The notes beneath the pieces are model-generated. The model was given only the letters and a program-made list of their open reading frames with translations. It was not told the DNA's origin and searched no databases. Below, one piece after another: positions 50,582 to 59,648 of a DNA stretch of 64,000 bases. Source of the DNA: Streptomyces jeddahensis (GTDB taxonomy: Bacteria > Actinomycetota > Actinomycetes > Streptomycetales > Streptomycetaceae). The DNA lies in NCBI RefSeq assembly GCF_001642995.1, contig NZ_LOHS01000050.1, positions 1 to 64,000 of the forward strand. The letters run 5' to 3'. The translations under genes were made by a program, and so were the position numbers. Numbering within the stretch: the stretch's first letter is position 1; each line of letters starts with the position of its first letter.

Positions 50582-53209
50582 TCAGTCCAGCACCGGCAGC
50601 AGCTCCGGCAGATGCCCGTCCGATGCCGCCGCCGCCCCCTGCCGCTCCTCCGGGACCTCCCCGTACAGCGTCGTCCGGGGGCGGCCCGGGCGGCCCGCCG
50701 CCTCGGCGATGGCGACGAGGTCCTTGATGGAGCGGTACGAGCCGTAACTCGAGCCCGCCATACGGGAGATGGTCTCCTCCATCAGCGTGCCGCCCAGGTC
50801 GTTCGCCCCGGAGCGCAGCATCTCCGCCGCACCCTCCGTGCCGAGCTTGACCCAGCTGGTCTGGATGTTGGGGATGTGGGGGTGGAGGAGGAGGCGGGCC
50901 ATGGCCGTGACGGCCCGGTTGTCGCGGGTCGTCGGGCCGGGGCGGGCGATCCCCGCCAGATACACCGGGGCGTTGGTGTGGATGAACGGCAGCGTCACGA
51001 ACTCCGTGAAGCCGCCGACGCCCTTGGACAGCGCCGCCTCCTGGATGCGCGACAGGGTGCGGAAGTGGCCCAGCCAGTGGCGCGGCTGGTCCACGTGGCC
51101 GTACATCATCGTGGACGAGGAGCGGATGCCCAGCTCGTGTGCGGTCTCGATCACCTCGATCCAGGTCGACGTCGGCAGCTTGCCCTTCGTCAGGACCCAG
51201 CGGACCTCGTCGTCGAGGATCTCCGCCGCCGTGCCGGGGATCGAGTCGAGGCCCGCCTCCTTCGCGGCCGTCAGCCACTCCCGTATCGACATGCCGGTGC
51301 GCGTCGCGCCGTTGACGACCTCCATCGGCGAGAAGGCGTGCACGTGCATGCCCGGTACGCGGGCCTTCACGGCTCGGGCGATGTCGAAGTACGCCGTGCC
51401 GGGCAGGTCGGGGTGGATGCCGCCCTGCATGCACACCTCGACCGCGCCCACGTCCCACGCCTGGGCGGCGCGGTCGGCGACCTGCTCCAGCGAGAGCGTG
51501 TACGCGTCGGCGTCCGTGCGGCGCTGCGCGAAGGCGCAGAAGCGGCAGCCCGTGTAGCAGACGTTGGTGAAGTTGATGTTCCGCGTGACGATGTACGTCA
51601 CGTCGTCGCCCACGACCGACTTGCGCAGGTCGTCCGCGACGGAGCACAGCGCGTCCAGCGCCGGGCCGTCCGCGTGCAGCAGCGCCAGCGCCTCGTCGTC
51701 CGTCAGCTTCGTCGGGTCGTCGGCGGCCGTGGCGAGTGCGGCGCGGACGTCGCCGTCGATGCGGGACGGCACCATCCCGGGCGCCGCCTGCTCGCGCAGC
51801 GCCTCCCAGTCGCCGTAGACCTCGTCGAAGTCGTCGCGCCGGTCGGACGTGCGCCCGTCGGTGTCGATGGTGCGGTGCAGGTCCGTACGGCCGGTGGACA
51901 CGAACCCCTCGTCGGGCTCCTGCCAGGGGCGGCCCACGACCGGCGCGTCCGGGTTCGCCAGGCCCGTCTCCGGGTCTGCCAGCGCCCGTACGTGCGGCAG
52001 GAGCCGCGGGTCCAGCCAGGGCTCGCCGCGCCGCACGAACTCCGGGTAGACGCAGAGGCGTTCCCTCAGTTCGAAACCGGCGGCCGCGGACCGCTCGCGC
52101 AGAAGGTCGATCTGCGGCCACGGCCGTTCGGGGTTCACATGGTCGATGGTCAGCGGGGACACCCCGCCCCAGTCGTCGATTCCGGCGCCGATCAGCCGCT
52201 CGTACTCCGCGTCGACCAGGTTCGGCGGCGCCTGCAGGCAGGCCGACGGGCCCATGATGTGCCGGGCGACGGCGACCGTGGCGACCAGGTCGTCGAGCTC
52301 CGCGTCCGGCATGCCGCGCATCGCCGTGTCCGGCTTTGCGCGGAAGTTCTGGATGATCAGCTCCTGGATGCCGTGGTAGGAGCGGGCGATACGGCGCAGC
52401 GCGAACAGCGACTCGGCACGCTCCTCGTATGTCTCGCCGATGCCGATCAGCAGTCCGCTGGTGAAGGGGACGGAGGAGCGGCCCGCGTCCTCCAGGACGC
52501 GCAGCCGGACCGCGGGCTCCTTGTCGGGCGAGCCGTAGTGCGGCCCGCCGGGCTCGGACCAGAGGCGTTCCGCCGTCGTCTCCAGCATCATGCCCATGCT
52601 CGGCGCGACCGGCTTGAGCCGCTGGAAGTCCGTCCACGACATGACGCCGGGGTTGAGGTGCGGCAGCAGGCCGGTCTCTTCGAGGATGCGGATCGCCATC
52701 GCCCGGACGTACGCGATGGTGTCGTCGTATCCGTGCGCGTCCAGCCATTCGCGGGCCTCCGGCCAGCGGTCCTCCGGCTTGTCGCCGAGGGTGATCAGGG
52801 CCTCCTTGCAGCCCATTTCGGCGCCGCGGCGGGCGATGTCGAGGACCTCGTCCGGGGACATGAACATCCCGTGGCCCGCGCGCCGCAGCTTGCCCGGCAC
52901 GGTCGCGAAGGTGCAGTAGTGGCACTTGTCGCGGCACAGGCGCGTGAGCGGGATGAAGACGCTCTTCGAGTAGGTGATGACGCCCGGGCGTCCCGCGGCT
53001 TCCAGGCCCGCGTCCCGTACGCGCGCCGCGGACGCCGCGAGGTCCCGCAGATCGTCCCCGCGCGCCTGCAGCAGCACCGCCGCCTCGGCGACGTCCAGCG
53101 CGACGCCGTCCCGCGCCCGCCTCAGCGCACGGCGCATGGCGTTCGCGGTGGGGCCGGCCCCGCCGGCGGGCTGGGTTCCGAGCGGCTGCGCAGGCTGCGG
53201 ATCAGTCAT
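50582..53209 (-). CDS. fbiC: Bifunctional FO synthase CofGH (FbiC)
   Basis: 875 aa, two radical-SAM domains fused as in other actinobacteria. The N-terminal CofG-like half has C-x3-C-x2-C in [11 protein letters not shown] (about residue 75); the C-terminal CofH-like half has [15 protein letters not shown] (about 555). Together they join 5-amino-6-ribitylamino-uracil and tyrosine into FO, the deazaflavin core of coenzyme F420, used by LLM-type oxidoreductases such as those elsewhere in this window. ATG at 53209; the frame upstream is not family-like. Monocistronic and convergent with the FG-GAP gene. Confidence 0.96.
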   Translation of the reverse strand: MTDPQPAQPLGTQPAGGAGPTANAMRRALRRARDGVALDVAEAAVLLQARGDDLRDLAASAARVRDAGLEAAGRPGVITYSKSVFIPLTRLCRDKCHYCTFATVPGKLRRAGHGMFMSPDEVLDIARRGAEMGCKEALITLGDKPEDRWPEAREWLDAHGYDDTIAYVRAMAIRILEETGLLPHLNPGVMSWTDFQRLKPVAPSMGMMLETTAERLWSEPGGPHYGSPDKEPAVRLRVLEDAGRSSVPFTSGLLIGIGETYEERAESLFALRRIARSYHGIQELIIQNFRAKPDTAMRGMPDAELDDLVATVAVARHIMGPSACLQAPPNLVDAEYERLIGAGIDDWGGVSPLTIDHVNPERPWPQIDLLRERSAAAGFELRERLCVYPEFVRRGEPWLDPRLLPHVRALADPETGLANPDAPVVGRPWQEPDEGFVSTGRTDLHRTIDTDGRTSDRRDDFDEVYGDWEALREQAAPGMVPSRIDGDVRAALATAADDPTKLTDDEALALLHADGPALDALCSVADDLRKSVVGDDVTYIVTRNINFTNVCYTGCRFCAFAQRRTDADAYTLSLEQVADRAAQAWDVGAVEVCMQGGIHPDLPGTAYFDIARAVKARVPGMHVHAFSPMEVVNGATRTGMSIREWLTAAKEAGLDSIPGTAAEILDDEVRWVLTKGKLPTSTWIEVIETAHELGIRSSSTMMYGHVDQPRHWLGHFRTLSRIQEAALSKGVGGFTEFVTLPFIHTNAPVYLAGIARPGPTTRDNRAVTAMARLLLHPHIPNIQTSWVKLGTEGAAEMLRSGANDLGGTLMEETISRMAGSSYGSYRSIKDLVAIAEAAGRPGRPRTTLYGEVPEERQGAAAASDGHLPELLPVLD

Positions 53210-53475
53210 GCCCCGAGCATACGAGCGCGCGCCGACATCGTCTGCGACGCGTCCCGTGCTGCTGATCACGCGGTTTCCTGTGCCAGTTCATGTTTCGTCT
53301 CGCTCCCGGGCGTCGGCGGCCATACCGCGCGACGCCGCCCGCCGTCGGCTTTCAGCCACCCGGGGACGACCGCTGGGCGAAATCCGCCGATCGCCTTCCC
53401 TTACAAGGGAGTTCACGGCTCACTACCAGGGTTGCCCGCACGACCCACCGTCACCGACGACCCCTGGGAGCCGGC

Positions 53476-54984
53476 ATGTGCGAGGACCACGACATCCGCA
53501 GACGCGCGCTGTTCGTGACGGGAGCTGCCGCCGCCCTTACGTTGGGCAGCGTGAGCTTCGCGAGTGGCGCCACCACCCCCACGGCGACACAGGAGAAGAA
53601 GACGGTGCGCGGCACCTTTCCGACCGGTTCGCCCGACTTCGTCTATCTCCCTCTGGACATCCCCGGCGGCGTGAGCGAGATCCACGTCGCGTACACCTAC
53701 GACAAGCCGGCCGTGCCCGCCGGCACCCAGGGCAACGCCCTGGACATCGGCATCTTCGACGAGCGCGGCACGGATCTCGGCGGCAGGGGGTTCCGCGGCT
53801 GGTCGGGCGGGGCCCGCAGCGAGTTCTTCATCCGCGCGGACGACGCCACGCCCGGCTACATCCCGGGGCCGATCCGCGAGGGTACGTGGCACATCGCCCT
53901 CGGCCCCTACACGGTGGCGCCGCAGGGCCTGACGTACGAGGTTGCCATCACGCTCACCTACGATGAGCCGGGCGAGACGCCGAAGCCGGTCTACCCGCCG
54001 GAGCGGGCCAAGGGCCGCGGCCGCGCCTGGTACCGCGGCGACTGCCATCTGCACTCCTGGTACTCGGACGGCAGGCGCACCCCCGCCGAGATCGCGGCGC
54101 TCGCACGCGCGGCCGGTCTCGACTTCATCAACACGTCGGAGCACAACACGCACGCCGCGCACGCCCACTGGGCCGACCAGGCGGGCGACGACCTGCTGAT
54201 TCTGCTCGGCGAGGAGGTGACCACACGCAACGGCCACGTGGTCGCGCTCGGCACCGACCCCGGCACGTTTGTCGACTGGCGCTACCGCGCGCGGGACAAC
54301 CGCTTCGGCAAGTACGCCCGCGAGATCCGGCGGGCCGGCGGCCTTGTCGTCCCCGCGCACCCGCACGCCACCTGCATCGGCTGCAACTGGAAGTTCGGCT
54401 TCGGCGACGCGGACGTGGTCGAGGTGTGGAACGGCCCCTACACGCCCGACGACGAGGTGTCGCTGGCCGACTGGGACAGCATGCTCGTCGCCTCCGTACG
54501 CTCCGGCCGCGCCTGGATCCCGGCCATGGGCAACAGCGACGCACACCGCGACCCCGACCCGGTCGGCACCCCGCAGACAGTCGTCCTCGCCGACGATCTG
54601 ACCCGCGAGGCGATCCTGGACGGCCTGCGCGCGGGCCGCTCGTACGTGGCCGAGTCCAAGTCGGTCTCCCTCGCCTTCACCGCCTCCGGCAGCCGGGGCG
54701 AGCACGCCGGCATCGGCGAGCGCCTGCCGGTCGACCCGGATGCCCCGGTGACGGTCCGTCTGGAGGTGACGGGCGCCCCCGGCTGCACGGTCCGCTTCGT
54801 CACCGACCAGGGCGGCCTGTTCACCTCCCCCGCGCTCCCGGCCTCAGGCTCGGGCACGGCGGAGTGGCGTACGACGGCCTCCTACGCGGCATACGTCCGC
54901 GCCGAGGTCCGGCACGCACCCGTGGTGACGGGCCTGCCGGGACCGCTGGCGGCGTTCACGAACCCGGTCTTCCTGGGCCGCTGA
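53476..54984 (+). CDS. Tat-exported CehA/McbA-type PHP metallo-hydrolase
   Basis: 502 aa. Twin-arginine signal IRRRALFVTGAAAALTLGSV. A beta-sandwich domain (35-175) precedes the PHP domain. Its metal motifs are present: DCHLHSWYSDG (H-x-H, Asp), NTSEHNTHAAHAH, LLGEEVTTRNGHVVAL, VPAHPHATCIGCNWKFG and GNSDAHRDPDPVGTP. Such enzymes hydrolyse phosphodiesters or carbamate esters outside the cell with two to three metal ions. ATG at 53476 after GGGAG; the earlier open frame lacks a ribosome site. Confidence 0.88.
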   Translation: MCEDHDIRRRALFVTGAAAALTLGSVSFASGATTPTATQEKKTVRGTFPTGSPDFVYLPLDIPGGVSEIHVAYTYDKPAVPAGTQGNALDIGIFDERGTDLGGRGFRGWSGGARSEFFIRADDATPGYIPGPIREGTWHIALGPYTVAPQGLTYEVAITLTYDEPGETPKPVYPPERAKGRGRAWYRGDCHLHSWYSDGRRTPAEIAALARAAGLDFINTSEHNTHAAHAHWADQAGDDLLILLGEEVTTRNGHVVALGTDPGTFVDWRYRARDNRFGKYAREIRRAGGLVVPAHPHATCIGCNWKFGFGDADVVEVWNGPYTPDDEVSLADWDSMLVASVRSGRAWIPAMGNSDAHRDPDPVGTPQTVVLADDLTREAILDGLRAGRSYVAESKSVSLAFTASGSRGEHAGIGERLPVDPDAPVTVRLEVTGAPGCTVRFVTDQGGLFTSPALPASGSGTAEWRTTASYAAYVRAEVRHAPVVTGLPGPLAAFTNPVFLGR

Positions 54985-55038
54985 GGAGGCCGGAGAGGGC
55001 CGTAGACGGAATGGTGCGGAGAGACGGAAGTGTGCGGA

Positions 55039-56598
55039 TCAGTCCGCGACCACCAGTGAGGGCGTCTCCTTCGTCAGCACCTCGCCGCGGAAGAAGGCCG
55101 GACTGCGGCGCTGCATCACGCCCATGATCACCACGCCCAGGAGCAGCAGGCCGACGCCGATCACGAAGACGGAGCCGACGCCGAAGACGGCGGAGCCGGA
55201 GCCGTAGGCCGGATCCCACATGTCGTACAGGGTCTTGCCGAAGACCGCGGCCAGCAGGATTCCGCCGAGGACCGGGAAGAGGCCCTTGAAGGCGAGGTCA
55301 CGGGCCGACCGGCGCAGCTCCGCGCGGAAGTACCAGGCGCAGGCGAAGGCGGTCAGCGCGTAGTAGAAGCAGATCATGAGGCCGAGCGCGTAGATCGTGT
55401 CGACGAGGACGTGCTCGCTGACCAGCGTCATGACGGTGTAGAACGCGCCGGTGGCGGCGCCCGCGACGACCGTTGCCTTGCCCGGCGTCTTGAAGCGGGG
55501 GTTGACCCGGGCGAAGGAGGCGGGCAGGGCCTCGTACGCCGACATCGCGAGCACCGTGCGGGCGACCGGGATGAACGTCGTCTGAAGGCTGGCGGCGGCC
55601 GAGGCGAGGACGGCGACGAAGAGCGCGATGCCGAGGACCGGGCCCATCACGGGTCCCGCCAGGGCGGCGAAGACGTTGTCGGAGGTGTCCGGGTTGGCGA
55701 GGCCGAGCCCCTTGTCGCCCGAGCCGACGGCCATCTGTGCGGCGACGGCGGTGGCCAGGTAGGAACCGACCAGCACGACCATCGCGATGAGTGCGGCGCG
55801 GCCCGGGGTCTTCGCGGAGCCGGTGGTCTCCTCGTTGCTGGACAGACAGGCGTCCCAGCCCCAGTACATGAAGATCGAGAGGGAGAGACCGGCGGTGAAG
55901 GCCGCGAAGGACTGGACGGCGAACGGGTTCATCCAGGACCAGGAGAAGTCGACGCCGGTGTCGAAGGCGCCGCTGCCGGCCTTCTGCAGGGCCAGCACGA
56001 CGAAGACGGCGAGGACGACGAGCTGGAGGCCGACCAGGGCGTACTGGACTCCCTTCGTCGCCGTCATGCCGCGGTAGCTGATCGCGGTGGCGACGGCGAT
56101 CAGAGTGAGGCAGGTGAGGATGTGGACGGCCTTGTTGCCGTCCAGCGCGGCGACCGACTCACTGCCGGTGATCTCGCCGGCCAGCAGCCAGAAGTACGAG
56201 GTCGCGACGCCCGCGAGGTTCGAGAGCACGATGATCGTCGCGATCACCAGGCCCCAGCCGCACATCCAGCCCACGCGCGGCCCGAACGCCTTCACCGTCC
56301 AGGTGAAGGAGGTGCCGCAGTCCGGCATGGCGCGGTTGAGCTCACGGTAGGCGAAGGCGACGAGCAGCATCGGCAGGAAGCCGGCCAGGAACACAGCCGG
56401 CATCTGCAGTCCCACCTCGCCTGCGGTGGAGCCCAGGGTCGACGTCAGGCAGTAGACGGGGGCGACCGTCGAGACACCGATGACGGCACTGCCCAGGAGG
56501 CCGACGGAGTTCCCCCCGAGCCCCTTGGTCCGGACGCCCCTGTCAGGGCGTCCCCTTACCGTGTCTCCGACCTGGGGCCGGCTCTCCAGCTGAGTCAT
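55039..56598 (-). CDS. APC-family amino acid permease
   Basis: 519 aa, 12 TM helices. N-terminal consensus LLGSAVIGVSTVAPVYCLTS and the TM6-TM7 region FSWSWMNPFAVQSFAAFTAG then LSIFMYWGWDACLSSNEETT with SNEET match the APC superfamily group that includes putrescine/amino-acid permeases. ATG at 56598 gives family length but has no Shine-Dalgarno, so the transcript could be leaderless. Divergent from DoxX; substrate unknown. Confidence 0.9.
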   Translation of the reverse strand: MTQLESRPQVGDTVRGRPDRGVRTKGLGGNSVGLLGSAVIGVSTVAPVYCLTSTLGSTAGEVGLQMPAVFLAGFLPMLLVAFAYRELNRAMPDCGTSFTWTVKAFGPRVGWMCGWGLVIATIIVLSNLAGVATSYFWLLAGEITGSESVAALDGNKAVHILTCLTLIAVATAISYRGMTATKGVQYALVGLQLVVLAVFVVLALQKAGSGAFDTGVDFSWSWMNPFAVQSFAAFTAGLSLSIFMYWGWDACLSSNEETTGSAKTPGRAALIAMVVLVGSYLATAVAAQMAVGSGDKGLGLANPDTSDNVFAALAGPVMGPVLGIALFVAVLASAAASLQTTFIPVARTVLAMSAYEALPASFARVNPRFKTPGKATVVAGAATGAFYTVMTLVSEHVLVDTIYALGLMICFYYALTAFACAWYFRAELRRSARDLAFKGLFPVLGGILLAAVFGKTLYDMWDPAYGSGSAVFGVGSVFVIGVGLLLLGVVIMGVMQRRSPAFFRGEVLTKETPSLVVAD

Positions 56599-56974
56599 GA
56601 AGAGGACGGTAAATGCTGCGGTTTCCACATCCGGAGGATCGCGATCCGCCGCCCGATTCTTGCATTCCATGGCCGTGCTGTCCACACGCCATCTTTAGCT
56701 AGGTCTGCTACGCCTGCCAGCCACCCAACGCAAGGCGAACACGGGACCGTCCGATATTCGGTAATCGCAGCGAGGCCCGATTTGTCCCTGCGGAGACTTT
56801 CCATGTGGCGTGGATCACGCGACCTCCGGTGCCGCTCCCCGGCGACCGGTCGGTCGAGCGGCGAGGGCCGTCATGTCACATTCGCGCGCCGCTCCTCGTC
56901 GGAACCATGACGGACCACCGCACCCGGCCGTAGCCACCCGCAGCCGCGGCCCTTCCCGACAAGGAGCTGTGCCG
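56599..56974. other. Divergent intergenic region, APC permease / DoxX
   Basis: 376 bases, no gene. AT-richer stretch at 56690-56780 (CTTTAGCTAGG, GATATTCGGTAATCG) probably holds promoters. A short self-complementary ACCGGT lies near 56844. No terminator or riboswitch-like structure recognised. Confidence 0.45.
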
Positions 56975-57313
56975 ATGTCCACCACGTACGTCGTCGTGAC
57001 CGTCCTGGCCGCCGTCATGGCGGGCTTCTCCGCCGTCGCCGGCTGGGTTCCCTTCCCGTTCGTCGCGCAGGCCCTGGAGCGCTACGGCGTCCCCCGTTCC
57101 TGGTGGCCCTGGCTGAGCGCGGCCAAGGCGGCGGGGGCCGCGGGGCTGCTGATCGGGCTGTTCGTGCCGGTCATCGGGGTCATGGCCGGGATCGGCCTGC
57201 TGCTGTACTTCCTGCTGGCCGTCGTCACGGTGGTCCGGGCGCGCGCTTACACGCACATCCCGTTCCCGCTCGTGTACGCGGCGCCAGTAGCCGCCGCTCT
57301 GGCCTTGATGTGA
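56975..57313 (+). CDS. DoxX-family membrane protein
   Basis: 112 aa, four TM helices: TYVVVTVLAAVMAGFSAVAG, WLSAAKAAGAAGLLIGLFVP, VIGVMAGIGLLLYFLLAVVT, FPLVYAAPVAAALALM. The second-helix A-K-A-x-G-A-A-G-L pattern is typical of DoxX-like proteins, which in mycobacteria link to redox stress complexes. ATG at 56975 behind AAGGAGC. No partner gene recognised next to it. Confidence 0.82.
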   Translation: MSTTYVVVTVLAAVMAGFSAVAGWVPFPFVAQALERYGVPRSWWPWLSAAKAAGAAGLLIGLFVPVIGVMAGIGLLLYFLLAVVTVVRARAYTHIPFPLVYAAPVAAALALM

Positions 57314-57491
57314 ACCGCCTGAGCCCGGGAGACAAGAGAGCCTGTTACTCGCTCAGCGGTCAGCCGGGCCACACACGAACCCGATCTTCCTGGGCCGCCG
57401 ATCGGGTCACCCGGTCGGCGTAACCCCGGGCCGGTCATCTCTGTTGATCAGGTTCGCGACGGTATATCGGCGGCGGACGGGAGGTCTTACC

Positions 57492-57785
57492 GTGAAGACC
57501 ATGGAGCGCATCGGGATCCAGGAGCTGATCCGGCACGCGGGCACATACGTGGAGCGAGCGCGGCACGGAGAGGTCATCGACATCACCGACGGTGATGCGA
57601 CGATCGCCCGGCTGACACCCGTCACCGGTGATGACGCGACACTCGACGTCCTCATCGCGCAAGGGCTTGTCGTCCCGCCCTCCGGGAGCTTCGACGAGTT
57701 GATCGACACCCCCGGGGTTGCAGGACCGGTCGGCGCTCACAGTACGGAAGCCATCCTCGACGAACTCCGCGAGGACCGCTCGTGA
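57492..57785 (+). CDS. Phd/YefM-type antitoxin
   Basis: 97 aa. N-terminus MERIGIQELIRHAGTYVERA then VIDITDGDATIARLTPV is the prevent-host-death fold that binds operator DNA. C-terminal tail is acidic with GAHSTEAILDELREDRS for toxin binding. GTG at 57492 lies 8 nt after GGGAGG; ATG at 57501 is an alternative. Stop overlaps the start of a PIN toxin gene that is frameshifted, so this antitoxin appears to have outlived its toxin. Confidence 0.85.
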   Translation: MKTMERIGIQELIRHAGTYVERARHGEVIDITDGDATIARLTPVTGDDATLDVLIAQGLVVPPSGSFDELIDTPGVAGPVGAHSTEAILDELREDRS

Positions 57786-58178
57786 TCTATCTGGACTCCT
57801 CGGCTCTGCTGAAGCTGGGTTTTCGAAGAGGCCGAGTCCGCCGCCCTGCGCACCTGGCTGGGCGAGCGTCGGGCGATGGTCCGGCTGGCCAGCGATCTGG
57901 CCCGCGTCGAGGTTCACCGCAGCACATTGCGCCGTGACGCCGCCGCCCTCCCACGGGCCGTCACGGCGCTCAAGGGAGTGCACCTCATTCCCCTGAGCGA
58001 CCGTGTTGTGACCAAAGCCATGTCTGTCGGTGACTCGGGACTCCGCAGCCTCGACGCACTGCATCTTTCATCCGCGATGCTGCTCAAGCCGCGACTGACC
58101 CACTTTGTCGTCTACGACAAGCGGCTCTACGACGCAGCCCAAGCCGAGGGCCTGCACCCGGTGCGACCCGGAGCGTAG
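57782..58178 (+). pseudogene. PIN-domain toxin (VapC), frameshifted
   Basis: GTG at 57782 overlaps the antitoxin stop and reads VIYLDSSALLKL, the PIN opening with its first Asp. At 57817-57820 an extra G in CTGGGTTTT throws the frame; deleting it continues as VFEEAESAALRTWLGERRAM, then SDLARVEVHRSTLRRDAAAL, LRSLDALHLSSAMLL and FVVYDKRLYDAAQAEGLHPV. All PIN acidic residues are then present, so a single-base change separates it from a working gene. Real mutation or sequence error cannot be told apart here. Confidence 0.85.
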
Positions 58179-58190
58179 ACGCGGCCAGCC

Positions 58191-59648
58191 TCACCCCGGC
58201 CACACGATCGCCTGCAGCTCGCTGTACGCGTGCAGCGCGTACGAGCCGACGTCCCTGCCGACCCCCGACTTCTTGAAGCCCCCGAACGGCGCCTCCATGT
58301 TGCGGCCCACCGTGTTGACGCCGACCCCGCCGGCCCGCAGCCGCCGGGCGACGCGGAAAGCGCGGGCCACGTCGCCGGACCAGACGTAGTCGATCAGCCC
58401 GTAGTCGCTGTCGTCGGCGAGGGCGACGGCCTCCTCCTCATCGTCGAAGGGGACGACCACGACGACCGGGCCGAAGATCTCCTCCCGGACGACCCGCATG
58501 TCGTTGGTGCACTCGGTGAGGAGGGTCGGGGCGACATAGAAGCCCCTGTCGAGCTCCGGCCGGACACCGCCCGCGACCACCCGCGCGCCCTCCTTGCGGC
58601 CCAGTTCCACGTACGACTCGACGCGGTCCCGGTGGGCCGCGGAGATCACGGGGCCGACGATCGTGCCCTGCTCCCTCGGGTCGCCGACCTTCATGAAGCC
58701 GATGTACCGCGTCAGGTGCTCGACGAGCCGGTCGTGGACCGAGCGCTGGACGATCACGCGGGTCGGTGCGGTGCAGATCTGGCCGCTGTAGAAGGCGTAC
58801 GTGGTGCCGATGCCCGCCACGGCCTGGTCCAGGTCGGCGTCGTCGAAGACGATCGCGGCGCCCTTGCCGCCCAGCTCCATCAGCTGCCGTTTCATGCCGC
58901 GGCCGCACACCTCGGCGATGCGCTGTCCGACGGCGGTCGAGCCGGTGAAGCTCACCATGTCGACGTCCGGCGAGTCGACGGCCGCCTCGCCGACGCCGAC
59001 GTCCGTGCCGGACACCACGTTCACCACCCCGGGCGGAGCCCCGGCCGCCTCCAGCGCCTCCGCCATCCGGTACACCGACAGCGGGTCCTGCGGCGCGGGC
59101 TTCACGACCACCGTGTTGCCCATCGCCAGCGCCGGAGCCACCTTCCCTGCCGGGTTCGCCCACGGGTTGTTGTACGAGGTGATGCAGGTGACGACGCCGA
59201 CGGGCTGCCGTACGGCGAGGGCCCCCATGACGCCCGCCTTGCCCATCGGGCCCGCCTCGTTGATCTGTGGCGGAAGCGGGGTCTCGACGGGTTCCAGCGC
59301 TCCCTTCGCGTACCGCCGGAAGCGGGCCACGCTCACGCCCACCTGCATGCCGCGCGCCGTCCCCGTCGTGGCGCCGCTCTCGGCCTGGGCGAGGTCCGCG
59401 TACGAGGCGAAGTTGCGCTGGATCTCGTCCGCCGCCCGGTCGAGGATCGCGGCGCGCTCCTCGGGTGCCGTGCGCGACCAGGAGGCGAAGGCCTCGCGGG
59501 CCGCGCGCGCCGCATCGTGGACCTGTGCGCGGCTCGCCTCGGGTGCGAGCCCGACGACTTCCTCGGTCGCCGGGTCGATCACCTCGTAGTGCCCGCAGTC
59601 CGGCTCGACCCACTCCCCGCCGATGAACAGCCGCTGTGCGTCGGTCAC
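58191..59648 (-). CDS. Aldehyde dehydrogenase (NAD(P)-dependent)
   Basis: 485 aa, complete. Catalytic Cys in FYSGQICTAPTRV, general-base Glu in LMELGGKGAAIVF, NAD motif FTGSTAVGQRIAE, and C-terminal PFGGFKKSGVGRDVG. GTG at 59648 overlaps the amidohydrolase stop by 4 nt. Last gene of a leftward operon SDR - LLM oxidoreductase - amidohydrolase - aldehyde dehydrogenase, fitting stepwise oxidation of a ring or side chain to an acid. Related to the partial gene at the left edge. Confidence 0.93.
   Translation of the reverse strand: MTDAQRLFIGGEWVEPDCGHYEVIDPATEEVVGLAPEASRAQVHDAARAAREAFASWSRTAPEERAAILDRAADEIQRNFASYADLAQAESGATTGTARGMQVGVSVARFRRYAKGALEPVETPLPPQINEAGPMGKAGVMGALAVRQPVGVVTCITSYNNPWANPAGKVAPALAMGNTVVVKPAPQDPLSVYRMAEALEAAGAPPGVVNVVSGTDVGVGEAAVDSPDVDMVSFTGSTAVGQRIAEVCGRGMKRQLMELGGKGAAIVFDDADLDQAVAGIGTTYAFYSGQICTAPTRVIVQRSVHDRLVEHLTRYIGFMKVGDPREQGTIVGPVISAAHRDRVESYVELGRKEGARVVAGGVRPELDRGFYVAPTLLTECTNDMRVVREEIFGPVVVVVPFDDEEEAVALADDSDYGLIDYVWSGDVARAFRVARRLRAGGVGVNTVGRNMEAPFGGFKKSGVGRDVGSYALHAYSELQAIVWPG

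Noticed and set aside
50561..53518. 985-codon plus-strand open frame opposite fbiC
   Set aside because: Antisense shadow of a recognised gene with all catalytic motifs on the minus strand.
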